From Pseudomonadota bacterium (GTDB lineage Bacteria > Pseudomonadota > Gammaproteobacteria > Burkholderiales > Burkholderiaceae_B): a stretch of 64,000 bases of DNA. Positions 8,173-17,116 of this stretch are shown piece by piece; position 1 is the stretch's first letter, and each line of letters begins with the position of its first letter. A program made the position numbers and the translations under genes. The stretch lies in NCBI GenBank assembly GCA_023439305.1, contig JAEXOO010000039.1, positions 62,001 to 126,000 of the forward strand, given 5' to 3'. Below the pieces are notes generated by a model. The model ran no database searches. It worked only from the letters and a program-made list of their open reading frames with translations, and was not told the DNA's origin.

Positions 8173-9438
8173 ATGGCTACTCCACTCGAGATCGTTGCAA
8201 CGGCGCTGTTTGCCATCGCAATTGTCCACACCTTCTCCGTCCCTGTTTTTGCGCGTCTGGCCAATAAAGGAGGCAGTCACGCCGGGCTCTGGCACATGCT
8301 CTCGGAGGTCGAGGCTGTTTTCGGCGTCTGGGCCTGTGTGCTCGTGGCGTATATGGCGGTCTTCATCGACCTGAATTCAGCCATCGAATATCTGGAAGGG
8401 CGCAACTTCACCGAACCGATGTTCGTGTTCGCGATCATGGTGGTGGCCGCCAGCCGCCCGATTCTGGAACTGGTCAACAAGACCGTCGCCGTGCTGGCCC
8501 GTGCGCTGCCCATGCCGGACAAGGTGTCCACGTACCTGATCACCATGTCTGTCGTGCCGCTGTCGGGTTCGCTGATCACGGAACCGGCCGCCATGACGCT
8601 GGCCGCGCTGTTGCTGCGCAAGGCGTATTTCCGCCATCAGGGCCATGCGGGGTTCAAGTACCTGACGGTCGGCGTCTTGTTCGTGAATATCTCCATTGGA
8701 GGTGTGTTGACCGCCTATGCGGCGCCGCCCGTGCTGATGGTGGCCTCCACCTTTGGCTGGGATACCGCTTATATGGCCACGCACTTCGGCTGGCGCGCCG
8801 TGGCGGCGGTGATCATCAATGCGGGACTGGCCACGCTGCTGTGCCGCAAGGCCTTGATGGAAATGGGCGACGGCATCGAGGAAACCAAGCAAAGCCAGCT
8901 TCCGGTGCCGGTCACCGTCATGGCCATCCACGTGGCTTTTCTTGTCGCCATCGTGCTGGGTGCCCATCACCCCATCGTCTTCATGGCCCTGCTGATGCTG
9001 TTCATCGGCTACGCGCATTCCTACCAGCGTTACCAGAATCCTCTGTTAGTGCGTGAAGGCCTGATGGTGGGCTTTTTCCTGGCTGGGCTGGTGGTCCTGG
9101 GCGGTCTGCAGAAATGGTGGCTGCAGGATCTGCTGGGCGGCTTGTCGCCCACGGTGCTGTTCTGGGGCGCGACCGCCTTGACGGCGGTGACGGACAATGC
9201 GGCATTGACCTACCTGGGCTCGCTGGTCGAAGGCACCAGCGATATCTGGCGCTATATGCTGGTGGCGGGCGCGGTGACCGGCGGTGGCCTGACGGTCATT
9301 GCCAATGCGCCCAATCCGGCCGGCTTCTCTATCCTGAAAGGCAACTTTCCAGACGGTTCGATTTCGCCGCTGCGCCTGCTGGCCAGCGCGGCCGTCCCGA
9401 CCCTGGTTGCGGCCGTCATGTTCTTGCTGCCGGTCTGA
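8173..9438 (+). CDS. Putative Na+/H+ antiporter (polytopic membrane protein)
   Basis: A 421-aa inner-membrane protein with about eleven hydrophobic segments. It matches a small family annotated as putative Na+/H+ antiporters, distinct from the NhaA/B/C/P families. Visible conserved stretches include SGSLITEPAAMTL (near residue 136), a glycine-rich segment around 180 and TAVTDNAALTYLGSL (near 336), where buried acidic residues could take part in ion exchange. The ribosome site is GAGG just before ATG 8173. A terminator follows at 9521-9555, so it appears monocistronic. The transport substrate is inferred from family annotation only. Confidence 0.75.
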   Translation: MATPLEIVATALFAIAIVHTFSVPVFARLANKGGSHAGLWHMLSEVEAVFGVWACVLVAYMAVFIDLNSAIEYLEGRNFTEPMFVFAIMVVAASRPILELVNKTVAVLARALPMPDKVSTYLITMSVVPLSGSLITEPAAMTLAALLLRKAYFRHQGHAGFKYLTVGVLFVNISIGGVLTAYAAPPVLMVASTFGWDTAYMATHFGWRAVAAVIINAGLATLLCRKALMEMGDGIEETKQSQLPVPVTVMAIHVAFLVAIVLGAHHPIVFMALLMLFIGYAHSYQRYQNPLLVREGLMVGFFLAGLVVLGGLQKWWLQDLLGGLSPTVLFWGATALTAVTDNAALTYLGSLVEGTSDIWRYMLVAGAVTGGGLTVIANAPNPAGFSILKGNFPDGSISPLRLLASAAVPTLVAAVMFLLPV

Positions 9439-9520
9439 GCGCGTTGCGTGCAGGCCCCGTTTTGGCCCTTGATCAGTGCGACTGAAGGCTAAAAGGGCTA
9501 AAATCAAGGTAGAAGCGTCC

Positions 9521-9555
9521 CTGGCCTGCTCCGCAAGGAACAGGCCAGCGTTTTT
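9521..9555 (+). terminator. Rho-independent terminator after the antiporter gene
   Basis: CTGGCCTG (9521-9528) pairs with CAGGCCAG (9541-9548), with a partial inner TCC/GGA stem, followed by CG and five T residues. Confidence 0.75.
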
Positions 9556-9595
9556 CATCACGAAGATTGTTTCGGCTTTTTGTTAGGATTGAGTC

Positions 9596-9850
9596 GTGCC
9601 TATTTATGCGTACAAATGCAGCGCGTGCCAATACGAAAAAGATGTGCTGCAGAAAATGTCGGATCCCGTTCTGGAAGTCTGCCCTGAATGCGGGCAGAAC
9701 ACCTTCAGCAAGCAGGTGACGGCAGCGGGATTCCAGCTCAAAGGTTCGGGCTGGTATGTTACGGATTTCCGCAACCAGGGCGGCAGCAAGCCGTCCGAGA
9801 GCAAGTCGTCGGATGGCGGCTCATCGTCGTCATCCTCTTCCACCAGCTGA
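9596..9850 (+). CDS. FmdB-type zinc-ribbon protein
   Basis: An 84-aa protein starting at GTG 9596. It opens with PIYAYKCSACQYE and continues with CPECGQNTFSKQVTAAGF, giving two CxxC pairs of a zinc ribbon, the FmdB regulatory-protein signature. The tail is low-complexity serine-rich (ten or more Ser), typical of betaproteobacterial homologues. It lies 13 bases before a DUF502 gene and aspS; this trio is a conserved betaproteobacterial cluster. Molecular function is unknown; FmdB was originally proposed to regulate formamidase expression. Confidence 0.9.
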   Translation: MPIYAYKCSACQYEKDVLQKMSDPVLEVCPECGQNTFSKQVTAAGFQLKGSGWYVTDFRNQGGSKPSESKSSDGGSSSSSSSTS

Positions 9851-9863
9851 TTTCACTGCCGCC

Positions 9864-10523
9864 ATGCGCCCCTTCAAGCGTTATTTCATCACCGGCCTGC
9901 TGATCTGGGTTCCCTTGGTCATCACCGTCTGGGTTCTGACCCTGCTGATCGAAACGCTTGAAAGTGTCGTACCGGAATTTCTGTCGTCGCAGGCCTTGTT
10001 CGGCCTGCGTATTCCTGGTTTCCGCATTGTGCTGGTGCTGGCGGTGCTGTTCGGCACCGGCCTGCTGGCGGCCAATTACCTGGGCCGCGCGGTGGTGGAT
10101 CGCTGGGAATTGCTGCTTGGGCGCATCCCTTTGGTGCGTTCGATTTATAATTCAGTCAAGCAAGTCAGCGACACCGTGCTGGCGCCCGATGGGCAGGCCT
10201 TTCGCGAAGCCGTTCTGGTGCAGTATCCCCGGGCGGGCTCCTGGACCATCGCTTTTCTGACCGGCGTGCCGGGCGGCGAAGTGGCGCGCATGCTGGAGGG
10301 CGACTTCGTCAGCGTCTACGTGCCCACCACGCCCAACCCCACATCGGGCTTTTTCCTGATGATGCCGCGTGCGGATGTGCGCAAGCTCGACATGACGGTG
10401 GACGCCGCGCTTAAATACATTGTTTCCATGGGTGTGGTCGTGCCTGCCGAGCCAGCCGCTCTGCCCATGGGCCCCGATATGCTGGACGGCCCCGATGGGA
10501 CGCCGCCGCCGACCGGGGCCTGA
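9864..10523 (+). CDS. DUF502 family membrane protein
   Basis: A 219-aa protein with two strongly hydrophobic helices near the N-terminus (about residues 7-28 and 50-70), followed by a soluble domain with the family pattern GRIPLVRSIYNSVKQVSDT and FLTGVPGG. The start at ATG 9864 (MRPFKRYFITG) is preferred because the open frame upstream overlaps fmdB in another frame and is not family-like. It sits between fmdB and aspS. Function unknown; the family is an inner-membrane protein conserved in proteobacteria. Confidence 0.9.
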   Translation: MRPFKRYFITGLLIWVPLVITVWVLTLLIETLESVVPEFLSSQALFGLRIPGFRIVLVLAVLFGTGLLAANYLGRAVVDRWELLLGRIPLVRSIYNSVKQVSDTVLAPDGQAFREAVLVQYPRAGSWTIAFLTGVPGGEVARMLEGDFVSVYVPTTPNPTSGFFLMMPRADVRKLDMTVDAALKYIVSMGVVVPAEPAALPMGPDMLDGPDGTPPPTGA

Positions 10524-10566
10524 ACTTTCCAATTTGCAGTCTTTACTAATTTCGGAGTCATCCTAG

Positions 10567-12357
10567 ATGCGTACGTGCTATACCGGCGAGGTTTCCAAAG
10601 AATACCTGGGCCAGACGGTCAATTTGTTTGGCTGGGTACATCGTCGCCGTGACCACGGGGGTGTGATTTTCATCGATCTGCGCGACCGTGCCGGCCTGGC
10701 CCAGGTGGTGGTCAATCCCGACAACGTGCAGGCCTTTGAAACGGCCGAACGCATCCGCAACGAATACTGCCTGCGCATCACCGGTCGCGTGCAGGCCCGT
10801 CCTGACGGTACGGTTAATCCCGACCTGCGCTCGGGCGAGATCGAAATCGTTTGCGACGAGATCGAGATCCTGAACGCCTCGGTCACGCCACCGTTCCAGC
10901 TGGACGATGACAATCTGTCCGAAACCACGCGCCTGACGCACCGTGTCCTGGACCTGCGCCGCCCGCAGATGCAGAACAATCTGATGCTGCGCTACAAGGT
11001 CACGATGGAAACCCGCAAGTTCCTGGACGAGCTGGGCTTCATCGACATCGAAACTCCCATGCTGACCAAGAGCACGCCCGAAGGCGCGCGCGACTACCTG
11101 GTGCCTTCGCGCGTCAATGCCGGCGAGTTCTTCGCGCTGCCCCAGTCGCCCCAGCTGTTCAAGCAGATGCTGATGGTGTCGGGCTTTGACCGCTACTATC
11201 AGATCACCAAGTGCTTCCGCGACGAAGACCTGCGCGCTGACCGCCAGCCCGAGTTCACTCAGATCGACTGCGAGACCTCCTTTCTGGACGAAGTCCAGAT
11301 CCGCGAGATCTTCGAGGGCATGGTCACTCATATCTTCAAAAAAGTGCAGCAGGTCGACCTGCCGCAGCCATTCCCCACCATGAGCTGGACCGAAGCCATG
11401 CAGCGCTTTGGCTCGGACAAGCCTGACATGCGTGTCAAGTTGGAGTTCACGGATGTGGCCGATCTGATGCGCGATGTGGACTTCAAGGTCTTCTCCGCAC
11501 CCGCCAACGATCCAGCCTGCCGAGTGGTGGCCTTGCGCGTGCCCGGCGGCGGCTCCATGCCCCGCAGCGAGATCGACGCCTACACCAAGTTCGTGGGCAT
11601 TTACGGCGCCAAGGGGCTGGCCTACATCAAGGTCAACGATGCCGCTTCCATTCCGGAAGGCCTGCAGTCGCCCATCGTCAAGAACATCCACGTCGATGCG
11701 CTCAAGCAGCTTATCGAGCGCACCGGCGCCCAGAATGGCGACCTGATCTTCTTTGGCGCCGACAAGACCAAGGTAGTCAACGATGCCATCGGCGCGTTGC
11801 GCATCAAGATCGGTCACAGCGATTTCGGCAAGGAGCAGGGTCTGGTCGAAGCCGGCTGGAAGCCTCTGTGGGTGGTGGACTTCCCCATGTTCGAATACGA
11901 CGAGGAAGACCAGCGCTACACCGCCGCCCACCATCCTTTCACCAGCCCCAAGGACGGTCACGAAGACCTGCTGGAAACCGATCCCGGCAAGGCGTTTGCC
12001 AAGGCCTACGACATGGTGCTGAATGGCTGGGAAATCGGCGGCGGCTCGGTTCGTATCCACCGCGCCGACGTACAGAGCAAAGTGTTCCGCGCCCTGAAGA
12101 TCGATGCCGAAGAAGCGCAGCTGAAATTCGGCTTCCTGCTGGATGCGCTGCAGTACGGCGCGCCTCCGCATGGCGGCCTGGCACTGGGTCTGGATCGTCT
12201 GGTCACCATGATGGCGGGCGCTGACTCCATCCGCGATGTCATCGCCTTCCCCAAGACCCAGCGCGCTCAGTGCCTGCTGACTCAGGCGCCATCGGCCGTG
12301 GACGAGAAACAGCTGCGCGAGCTGCACATCCGCTTGCGGGCCGTCGAAGCCAAGTAA
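10567..12357 (+). CDS. aspS: Aspartyl-tRNA synthetase
   Basis: A 596-aa class II synthetase that charges tRNA-Asp in the cytoplasm. The order is: N-terminal OB-fold anticodon-binding domain (residues 1-110, VNLFGWVHRRRDHGGVIFIDLRDR), motif 2 around CFRDEDLRADRQPEFTQID, the bacterial GAD insertion in the middle, and motif 3 as GLALGLDRLV near the C-terminus. Length is normal for bacterial AspS. Whether it is discriminating or also charges tRNA-Asn depends on gatCAB and asnS elsewhere. It is expressed with fmdB and DUF502 upstream and an EEP phosphatase 19 bases downstream. Confidence 0.98.
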   Translation: MRTCYTGEVSKEYLGQTVNLFGWVHRRRDHGGVIFIDLRDRAGLAQVVVNPDNVQAFETAERIRNEYCLRITGRVQARPDGTVNPDLRSGEIEIVCDEIEILNASVTPPFQLDDDNLSETTRLTHRVLDLRRPQMQNNLMLRYKVTMETRKFLDELGFIDIETPMLTKSTPEGARDYLVPSRVNAGEFFALPQSPQLFKQMLMVSGFDRYYQITKCFRDEDLRADRQPEFTQIDCETSFLDEVQIREIFEGMVTHIFKKVQQVDLPQPFPTMSWTEAMQRFGSDKPDMRVKLEFTDVADLMRDVDFKVFSAPANDPACRVVALRVPGGGSMPRSEIDAYTKFVGIYGAKGLAYIKVNDAASIPEGLQSPIVKNIHVDALKQLIERTGAQNGDLIFFGADKTKVVNDAIGALRIKIGHSDFGKEQGLVEAGWKPLWVVDFPMFEYDEEDQRYTAAHHPFTSPKDGHEDLLETDPGKAFAKAYDMVLNGWEIGGGSVRIHRADVQSKVFRALKIDAEEAQLKFGFLLDALQYGAPPHGGLALGLDRLVTMMAGADSIRDVIAFPKTQRAQCLLTQAPSAVDEKQLRELHIRLRAVEAK

Positions 12358-12376
12358 GACTCTGTAGGGGGACAAC

Positions 12377-13228
12377 GTGTCGGTGATACGGGTAGTCAGC
12401 TACAACATCCACAAGGGCCGTTCGGCGTCCGGAAAGCGCGAGTCTTTGCCTGACTTGCGCCTTGGGCTCTACGGCCTGTCCCCCGATCTGCTGTTTCTGC
12501 AGGAAGTGCAGGGGCGCAACCAGCTGCAAGGCAGCCTGGACGCCCAGCACGAATCCCTGGCGGCGGCCTTGCGCATGAATACCGCCTATGGCTGCAATGC
12601 CGTGCGCCAGCATACCGACCATGGCAATGCGCTGTTGTCGCGCTTTCCTATCCTGCAATACGAAAATCAGGACATCTCGGACCACCGGCTGGAGCAGCGC
12701 GGCCTGCTGCATGCCGTCATTCAAGTGGACGGCCGTCCCGTTCATTGCATCGTGGTGCATCTGGGACTGTTCAACAATGGCCGTGTGCGCCAAGTGCAGG
12801 CCTTGCTGGACCGCATCAAGCGGATCGTGCCAGCCGACGAACCCTTGCTGATCGCAGGGGACTTCAACGACTGGAACAATCGTCTGGCGCCCATCTTCGT
12901 ACAGCAGCTCAATCTGTACGAGGTCTTTTCTTTTTCCCCTCAAGGGCAGGTCGACAAACGCTTTCGCTTGCGCCAGCCCATGAACTGGCTGCGCACTTTC
13001 CGGCAAGGCATCATCCAGCCGCCGGAAGGCGGCATCCAATTAGGTGTGAACGGCGCGGCTCGCATGACGCCGCCGCCACGTACTTTCCCGGCGGTATTTC
13101 CGTGGCTGCGCCTGGACCGGATCTATCAGCGCGGTTTTGCGGTGCGCAATGCCCGTGTGCTGGTGGGCGACCCCTGGCGGCAATTGTCGGACCACGCGCC
13201 CATCCTGACCGAGCTGGAGCTGCCCTGA
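12377..13228 (+). CDS. Endonuclease/exonuclease/phosphatase family protein (YbhP-like)
   Basis: A 283-aa EEP-fold hydrolase starting at GTG 12377, after AGGGGG at 12366-12371. The catalytic motifs are all present: SYNIHKG (about residue 8), LQEVQG (42), GDFNDWN near 161 and SDHAPIL near the end. In many betaproteobacteria this gene is directly followed by clsB, and the pair resembles E. coli ybhP-clsB, suggesting a role in phospholipid metabolism. Here a 349-codon metallo-beta-lactamase-fold gene separates the two. Substrate unknown. Confidence 0.85.
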   Translation: MSVIRVVSYNIHKGRSASGKRESLPDLRLGLYGLSPDLLFLQEVQGRNQLQGSLDAQHESLAAALRMNTAYGCNAVRQHTDHGNALLSRFPILQYENQDISDHRLEQRGLLHAVIQVDGRPVHCIVVHLGLFNNGRVRQVQALLDRIKRIVPADEPLLIAGDFNDWNNRLAPIFVQQLNLYEVFSFSPQGQVDKRFRLRQPMNWLRTFRQGIIQPPEGGIQLGVNGAARMTPPPRTFPAVFPWLRLDRIYQRGFAVRNARVLVGDPWRQLSDHAPILTELELP

Positions 13229-13314
13229 CTCTCTGTCAGGATCGGATTCTTTTCCTCAAGCGACTGAATTTCGTGGTTTAGCGGATAAACACGTATAGAC
13301 ACGTCTTATGGTTT

Positions 13315-13346
13315 TATGTACTTTTACATATGTAAATACATACATA
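13315..13346. promoter_or_regulatory. AT-rich nested palindromes, candidate operator upstream of the MBL gene
   Basis: TTTACATATGTAAA (13323-13336) is a perfect 14-bp palindrome, flanked by TATGTA on the left (13315-13320) and TACATACATA on the right (13337-13346). Stacked TACAT/ATGTA half-sites of this kind resemble TetR-type operators. It lies just before the MBL gene start at 13363. No regulator gene is adjacent. Confidence 0.45.
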
Positions 13347-13362
13347 AACAAGGAGACTAAAC

Positions 13363-14412
13363 ATGAACAGACGTGTCGGGGGGATGGTTCTGGCAGGCAT
13401 TCTGTCTGCTGTGTCGTTGTGCGCGAGTGCACAGACGCAAACCAAAGCAACAGCCATTTCGGCAGCGGACGATTTCTCGGTGACGTTGCTGGGCACCGGC
13501 TCAGTGATTCCTCGAGCGGATCGTTTTGGCACCAGCACCTTGGTTCAGGCGGGAGGCCAGAATCTGCTTTTTGATGTCGGGCGAGGCAGTTTCCAACGCT
13601 TGTGGCAGAGCGGCTTGTCCCGCAATGACATCAATGCCGTGTTCTTGACCCATCTGCACTCCGATCACACCGTCGGGTTGCCCGACCTGTATCTGTCCGG
13701 CGGAACTATTGATACGGTGGCCAGACGGCTGGCTCCCCGGCCGTTCGTTATCTATGGTCCGCAAGCTACGCCGACAACCCTGGGTACGAAGGGACTGATG
13801 GAGGGAATCCGAGCGGCTTACCAGGCTGATTCGGCCATCCGTGAGCGGGAGCAGCGTCAGCCTGCCGAAATCGCGATTGTGCAGGCGCATGAAATTGAGC
13901 CTGGCGTGGTTTATGAGCAAGGCGGAGTCAAAGTGACTGCGTTTACGGTCGATCACGGTGAAAGCAAGCCGGCATTTGGCTACAGGGTTGATTACGATGG
14001 CCGTTCTGTTGTCTTGTCGGGAGATACGAATTACAAGCCGGATGAGCCGCTTTTGCAGACCGGAAAAGGCGCGGATGTCGTCATACATGAGGTGCTGGTG
14101 CTTGGGCCGAATTTCCGAGAGAAAAATCCGGTGGTTGCCCAGTCGATCGCCGATAAGCACACGTCGCCCGCAGAGGTCGGGAAGGTGTTTGCGCACATAC
14201 AGCCCAAGCTGGGTGTGTTCAACCATATTGAATGGGTGTATGACCAGACAGATAACGACGCGGGCGTCATCGCTGATATTAGTGAGCAGGCCAGGGCAAG
14301 CTACAAGGGGCCGTTTCTGGTCGGTGCAGACCTTGACAAGATTGTCATAGGAAAAGAGAAGGTTGTGGTGATCAAGCCAAGCGACGAGAGTGTGTCCTCC
14401 GCTTCCCGGTAG
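13363..14412 (+). CDS. Exported metallo-beta-lactamase-fold hydrolase (RNase Z-like)
   Basis: A 349-aa protein with an N-terminal signal peptide (basic MNRR, hydrophobic core, likely cleavage after ASA at residue 23), so it acts in the periplasm. The MBL zinc motif THLHSDH spans residues 96-102; DHG and SGDTNYKPDE provide further ligands, and the C-terminal FNHIEW block resembles the RNase Z/arylsulfatase branch. An exported protein cannot process tRNA, so a secreted phosphodiesterase, arylsulfatase or lactonase-like hydrolase is likelier. Its base composition is visibly less GC-rich than its neighbours, and it interrupts the usual EEP-clsB pair, suggesting acquisition. SD AAGGAG lies just before the ATG. 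Confidence 0.8.
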   Translation: MNRRVGGMVLAGILSAVSLCASAQTQTKATAISAADDFSVTLLGTGSVIPRADRFGTSTLVQAGGQNLLFDVGRGSFQRLWQSGLSRNDINAVFLTHLHSDHTVGLPDLYLSGGTIDTVARRLAPRPFVIYGPQATPTTLGTKGLMEGIRAAYQADSAIREREQRQPAEIAIVQAHEIEPGVVYEQGGVKVTAFTVDHGESKPAFGYRVDYDGRSVVLSGDTNYKPDEPLLQTGKGADVVIHEVLVLGPNFREKNPVVAQSIADKHTSPAEVGKVFAHIQPKLGVFNHIEWVYDQTDNDAGVIADISEQARASYKGPFLVGADLDKIVIGKEKVVVIKPSDESVSSASR

Positions 14413-14555
14413 GACGGGGGGAGGGACGGGATTGCGGGCTCCATGGAATCGGGTGCCATCGGCTATGATTTGCGGATGTGTCGGCTTCTCTGCCCGAGAA
14501 GCTGCAGCCATGCGCCGTAGCTCAGGCAAGGCCGGTTTTCTTATGCGATATAACC

Positions 14556-15794
14556 ATGCCCAGTCTTAAACGCGATCCCGTCTGGCACGACGGTAACCGG
14601 ATCACCCTGCTGCAAAATGGCGGCGATTTCTTTCCGGCCATCTGCGAGGCCATTGCCCAGGCTCAGCGCAGCATTCATCTGGAAACGTATATCTTCAATC
14701 TGGACGACAGCGGCCATGGCGTACTGGAGGCCTTGCGCCAGGCCAGTGCGCGCGGCGTGCGCGTTCGGGTGGTGATAGACGGCTTTGGCAGCGACCGGCA
14801 TGCTCTTGAAATCGGCGAGCAGTTGCGCGCCATGCGCGCTCGTTACCGTGTTTACAGGCCCAAGCCGCGCGGCTGGCGTGAACCGCGCCTGTCCTTGCGC
14901 CGCCTGCGCCGTCTGCACCGCAAGGTGCTGGTCGTCGATGAGCGCATCGGGTTTGTCGGCGGGATCAACATCCTGGACGATTTCGACGACGTGCCCCTGC
15001 TCGATGGCAAGACCAATCCGCGCTTTGACTTCGCCGTGCGCTGCGAAGGGCCTATTGTGGATGACATGGTGCGCGCGCAGCAGGCCTTGTGGCTGCGCAT
15101 GGCCTGGCGTCGGCGTGATGACTGGGACAGTTTCACCCAGCGTTTCCAGCAGTGGCGTGAGCGGCGCCAGCAACGCCGTCAAGGGCGTTCTTCCCAGACA
15201 GCGCCGGTGCCGGACGGACTGCGCGCCACATTGCTCCTGCGCGACAATGTGCGTCATCGTCAGCAGATCGAGAAAGCCTATCTGCGCTTGCTGGAGTCGG
15301 CCCGCAGCGATGTGATTTTGGCCAATGCCTATTTCTTTCCTGGCCGGACTTTGCGCCACCAGCTGGAAGAAACGGCGGCGCGCGGTGTGCGAGTGCGCTT
15401 GCTGCTGCAAGGGCATGCCGAATATTTCCTGCAATACCGAGCCTGCCGTTACATGTATGGCCAACTGTTGGATGACGGCATCGAGCTGTACGAATACAAC
15501 GCCAGCTATCTGCATGCCAAGGTGGCGGTGGTGGACGGCTTTTCCATGGTGGGCTCGTCCAATCTGGATCCATTCAGCCTGCTGTTGGCACGCGAGGCCA
15601 ATGTGTTGATTGACGATGCTCAGTTCACCGCCGATCTGCGCCGGCGGCTCGAGCGCGAACTGTGCGATTGCTGCACCCGGGTCACGGCCGAGCAGTACCG
15701 CAGCCTGGGGCCCTGGAGCCGTCTGGTGGATTATCTGGCTTATGGCATGCTTCGTCTAGGCGTTCTATTGACTGGAAAATCGTCTTTGTACTGA
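14556..15794 (+). CDS. clsB: Cardiolipin synthase B
   Basis: A phospholipase D-superfamily enzyme that makes cardiolipin at the inner membrane. The 412-aa protein has two HKD motifs: HRKVLVVD (His121, Lys123, Asp128) and HAKVAVVD (His320, Lys322, Asp327), each followed by GG or GSSN. The short N-terminus without transmembrane helices matches ClsB rather than ClsA. I chose ATG 14556 because the family begins near this point; an in-frame ATG at 14478 would add 26 non-family residues, and neither start has a strong ribosome site. An Arg-rich basic stretch near residues 190-210 may aid membrane binding. Confidence 0.92.
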   Translation: MPSLKRDPVWHDGNRITLLQNGGDFFPAICEAIAQAQRSIHLETYIFNLDDSGHGVLEALRQASARGVRVRVVIDGFGSDRHALEIGEQLRAMRARYRVYRPKPRGWREPRLSLRRLRRLHRKVLVVDERIGFVGGINILDDFDDVPLLDGKTNPRFDFAVRCEGPIVDDMVRAQQALWLRMAWRRRDDWDSFTQRFQQWRERRQQRRQGRSSQTAPVPDGLRATLLLRDNVRHRQQIEKAYLRLLESARSDVILANAYFFPGRTLRHQLEETAARGVRVRLLLQGHAEYFLQYRACRYMYGQLLDDGIELYEYNASYLHAKVAVVDGFSMVGSSNLDPFSLLLAREANVLIDDAQFTADLRRRLERELCDCCTRVTAEQYRSLGPWSRLVDYLAYGMLRLGVLLTGKSSLY

Positions 15795-15931
15795 CGTCGA
15801 GCGGTCTTGTTGACGCTTGCCGGCTGGCCTTTGCGGCGATCTATCTATACATTATGATGTGGCTGCACTGAATTGAGCGTTTGCTCTAATTAGGTGAGGG
15901 GCCGGGGACACCATCCAATCAAGAGAGGGCT

Positions 15932-16825
15932 ATGACACAGGAACTGGAACTGTTGAACGAACACCGCTGCTTCGATGGCTGGCAGCGCTATTATCAACAC
16001 GCCTCGCAGGCCATCGGCCTGCCCATGCGTTTTTCGGTCTACCTGCCGCCGCAGTTGCAGGCCAAGGCGCATAAAGGCGCAGAGAGCCTGGCGCAGGCGG
16101 TCGGGCAGAATCGCGTGCCGGTGCTGTTTTTTCTGGCGGGCCTGACCTGCACGGAAGAAACCTTCATGATCAAGGCCGGCGCGCAGCGCTACGCGGCCGA
16201 ACACGGCATTATGCTGATCGCCCCCGACACCAGTCCGCGCGGCGCAGGCGTGGCGGGCGAGGACGAGGGCTGGGATTTGGGAACGGGGGCCGGATTCTAC
16301 CTGGACGCCACCGAACCGGGCTGGAGCACGCACTATCGCATGGAAAGTTATGTAGCGCGGGAACTGTTCGAGCTGGCCACTACGATCTTGCCGGGCGATC
16401 CCCAGCGTGCCGGTATTTTCGGCCATTCCATGGGAGGCCATGGCGCCCTGACCCTGGCGTTGCGCCATCCCGGTCAGTACCGCTCTGTTTCCGCTTTTGC
16501 GCCGATTGCCGCTCCGACGCGTTGCCCTTGGGGCGAAAAAGCTTTCGGGGCCTATCTGGGCCAGGATCGACAGGCTTGGGCCGCGCATGACGCCAGCATC
16601 CTGATGGAGCAGACCAGCTCGCCGTATCCGGCCGGCATTCTGGTGGATCAGGGGCTGAGCGACGGTTTTCTGGCCGAACAGCTGTATCCCGAGGAGTTCG
16701 AGCAGGCCTGCGAGCGTGCCGAGCAGCCTTTGACGTTGCGTCGTCACGAAGGGTATGACCACGGCTATTACTTCATTTCGACCTTTATCCAGGATCACAT
16801 GCAGTTTCATGCTGAGCGCTTGTAA
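15932..16825 (+). CDS. fghA: S-formylglutathione hydrolase
   Basis: A 297-aa alpha/beta-hydrolase of the esterase D family that completes glutathione-dependent formaldehyde detoxification (S-formylglutathione to glutathione and formate). The nucleophile Ser166 lies in GHSMGGHG, the oxyanion-side motif is FFLAGLTCTEETF (residues 66-78), the acid is in VDQGLSDGFL and the catalytic His in HEGYDHGYYF. SD AGAGAGGG precedes ATG 15932. The usual partner, class III alcohol dehydrogenase, is not adjacent. A clear terminator follows at 16887-16914, so it is monocistronic. Confidence 0.95.
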   Translation: MTQELELLNEHRCFDGWQRYYQHASQAIGLPMRFSVYLPPQLQAKAHKGAESLAQAVGQNRVPVLFFLAGLTCTEETFMIKAGAQRYAAEHGIMLIAPDTSPRGAGVAGEDEGWDLGTGAGFYLDATEPGWSTHYRMESYVARELFELATTILPGDPQRAGIFGHSMGGHGALTLALRHPGQYRSVSAFAPIAAPTRCPWGEKAFGAYLGQDRQAWAAHDASILMEQTSSPYPAGILVDQGLSDGFLAEQLYPEEFEQACERAEQPLTLRRHEGYDHGYYFISTFIQDHMQFHAERL

Positions 16826-16886
16826 CACCAAAGAGAGCCTGACTGCTTTTTGTCATACGGGTGCCGTACTACAGCGCTAAGCTCGG

Positions 16887-16914
16887 ACAGGCAGGTTTTT
16901 CCTGCCTGTTTTTT
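16887..16914 (+). terminator. Rho-independent terminator after fghA
   Basis: ACAGGCAGG (16887-16895) pairs with CCTGCCTGT (16901-16909) around a five-T loop, followed by a T run to 16914. It separates fghA from the rpoH promoter region. Confidence 0.9.
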
Positions 16915-17006
16915 CGTCAAAGCGCTGCGCTGGCAACAGGTTGTTTTTTCCCATCAAGACGGAACTTTTTCTTGCTGGGGCCCTCTCAATCCTGTAATGC
17001 AAATTT

Positions 17007-17033
17007 TTAGCACTCCTTGCATTGGAGTGCTAA
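17007..17033. promoter_or_regulatory. CIRCE element (HrcA operator) upstream of rpoH
   Basis: TTAGCACTC (17007-17015), a 9-base spacer (17016-17024) and GAGTGCTAA (17025-17033) match the CIRCE consensus exactly in both arms and spacing. CIRCE is the operator of the heat-shock repressor HrcA. It lies 84 bases upstream of the rpoH ATG, so HrcA probably represses rpoH itself. Confidence 0.95.
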
Positions 17034-17116
17034 ACTCAAACGATCACCCTGATACGTTTCGTCCGGCGCCTGCCAGAGCGTTTCGCTCCCGCCGGCCGAC
17101 TTTAGAAGGATTTCCC

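Noticed and set aside
10558..12375. 605-codon minus-strand open frame
   Set aside because: It is the complement of aspS, with no family motifs; aspS is unmistakable.
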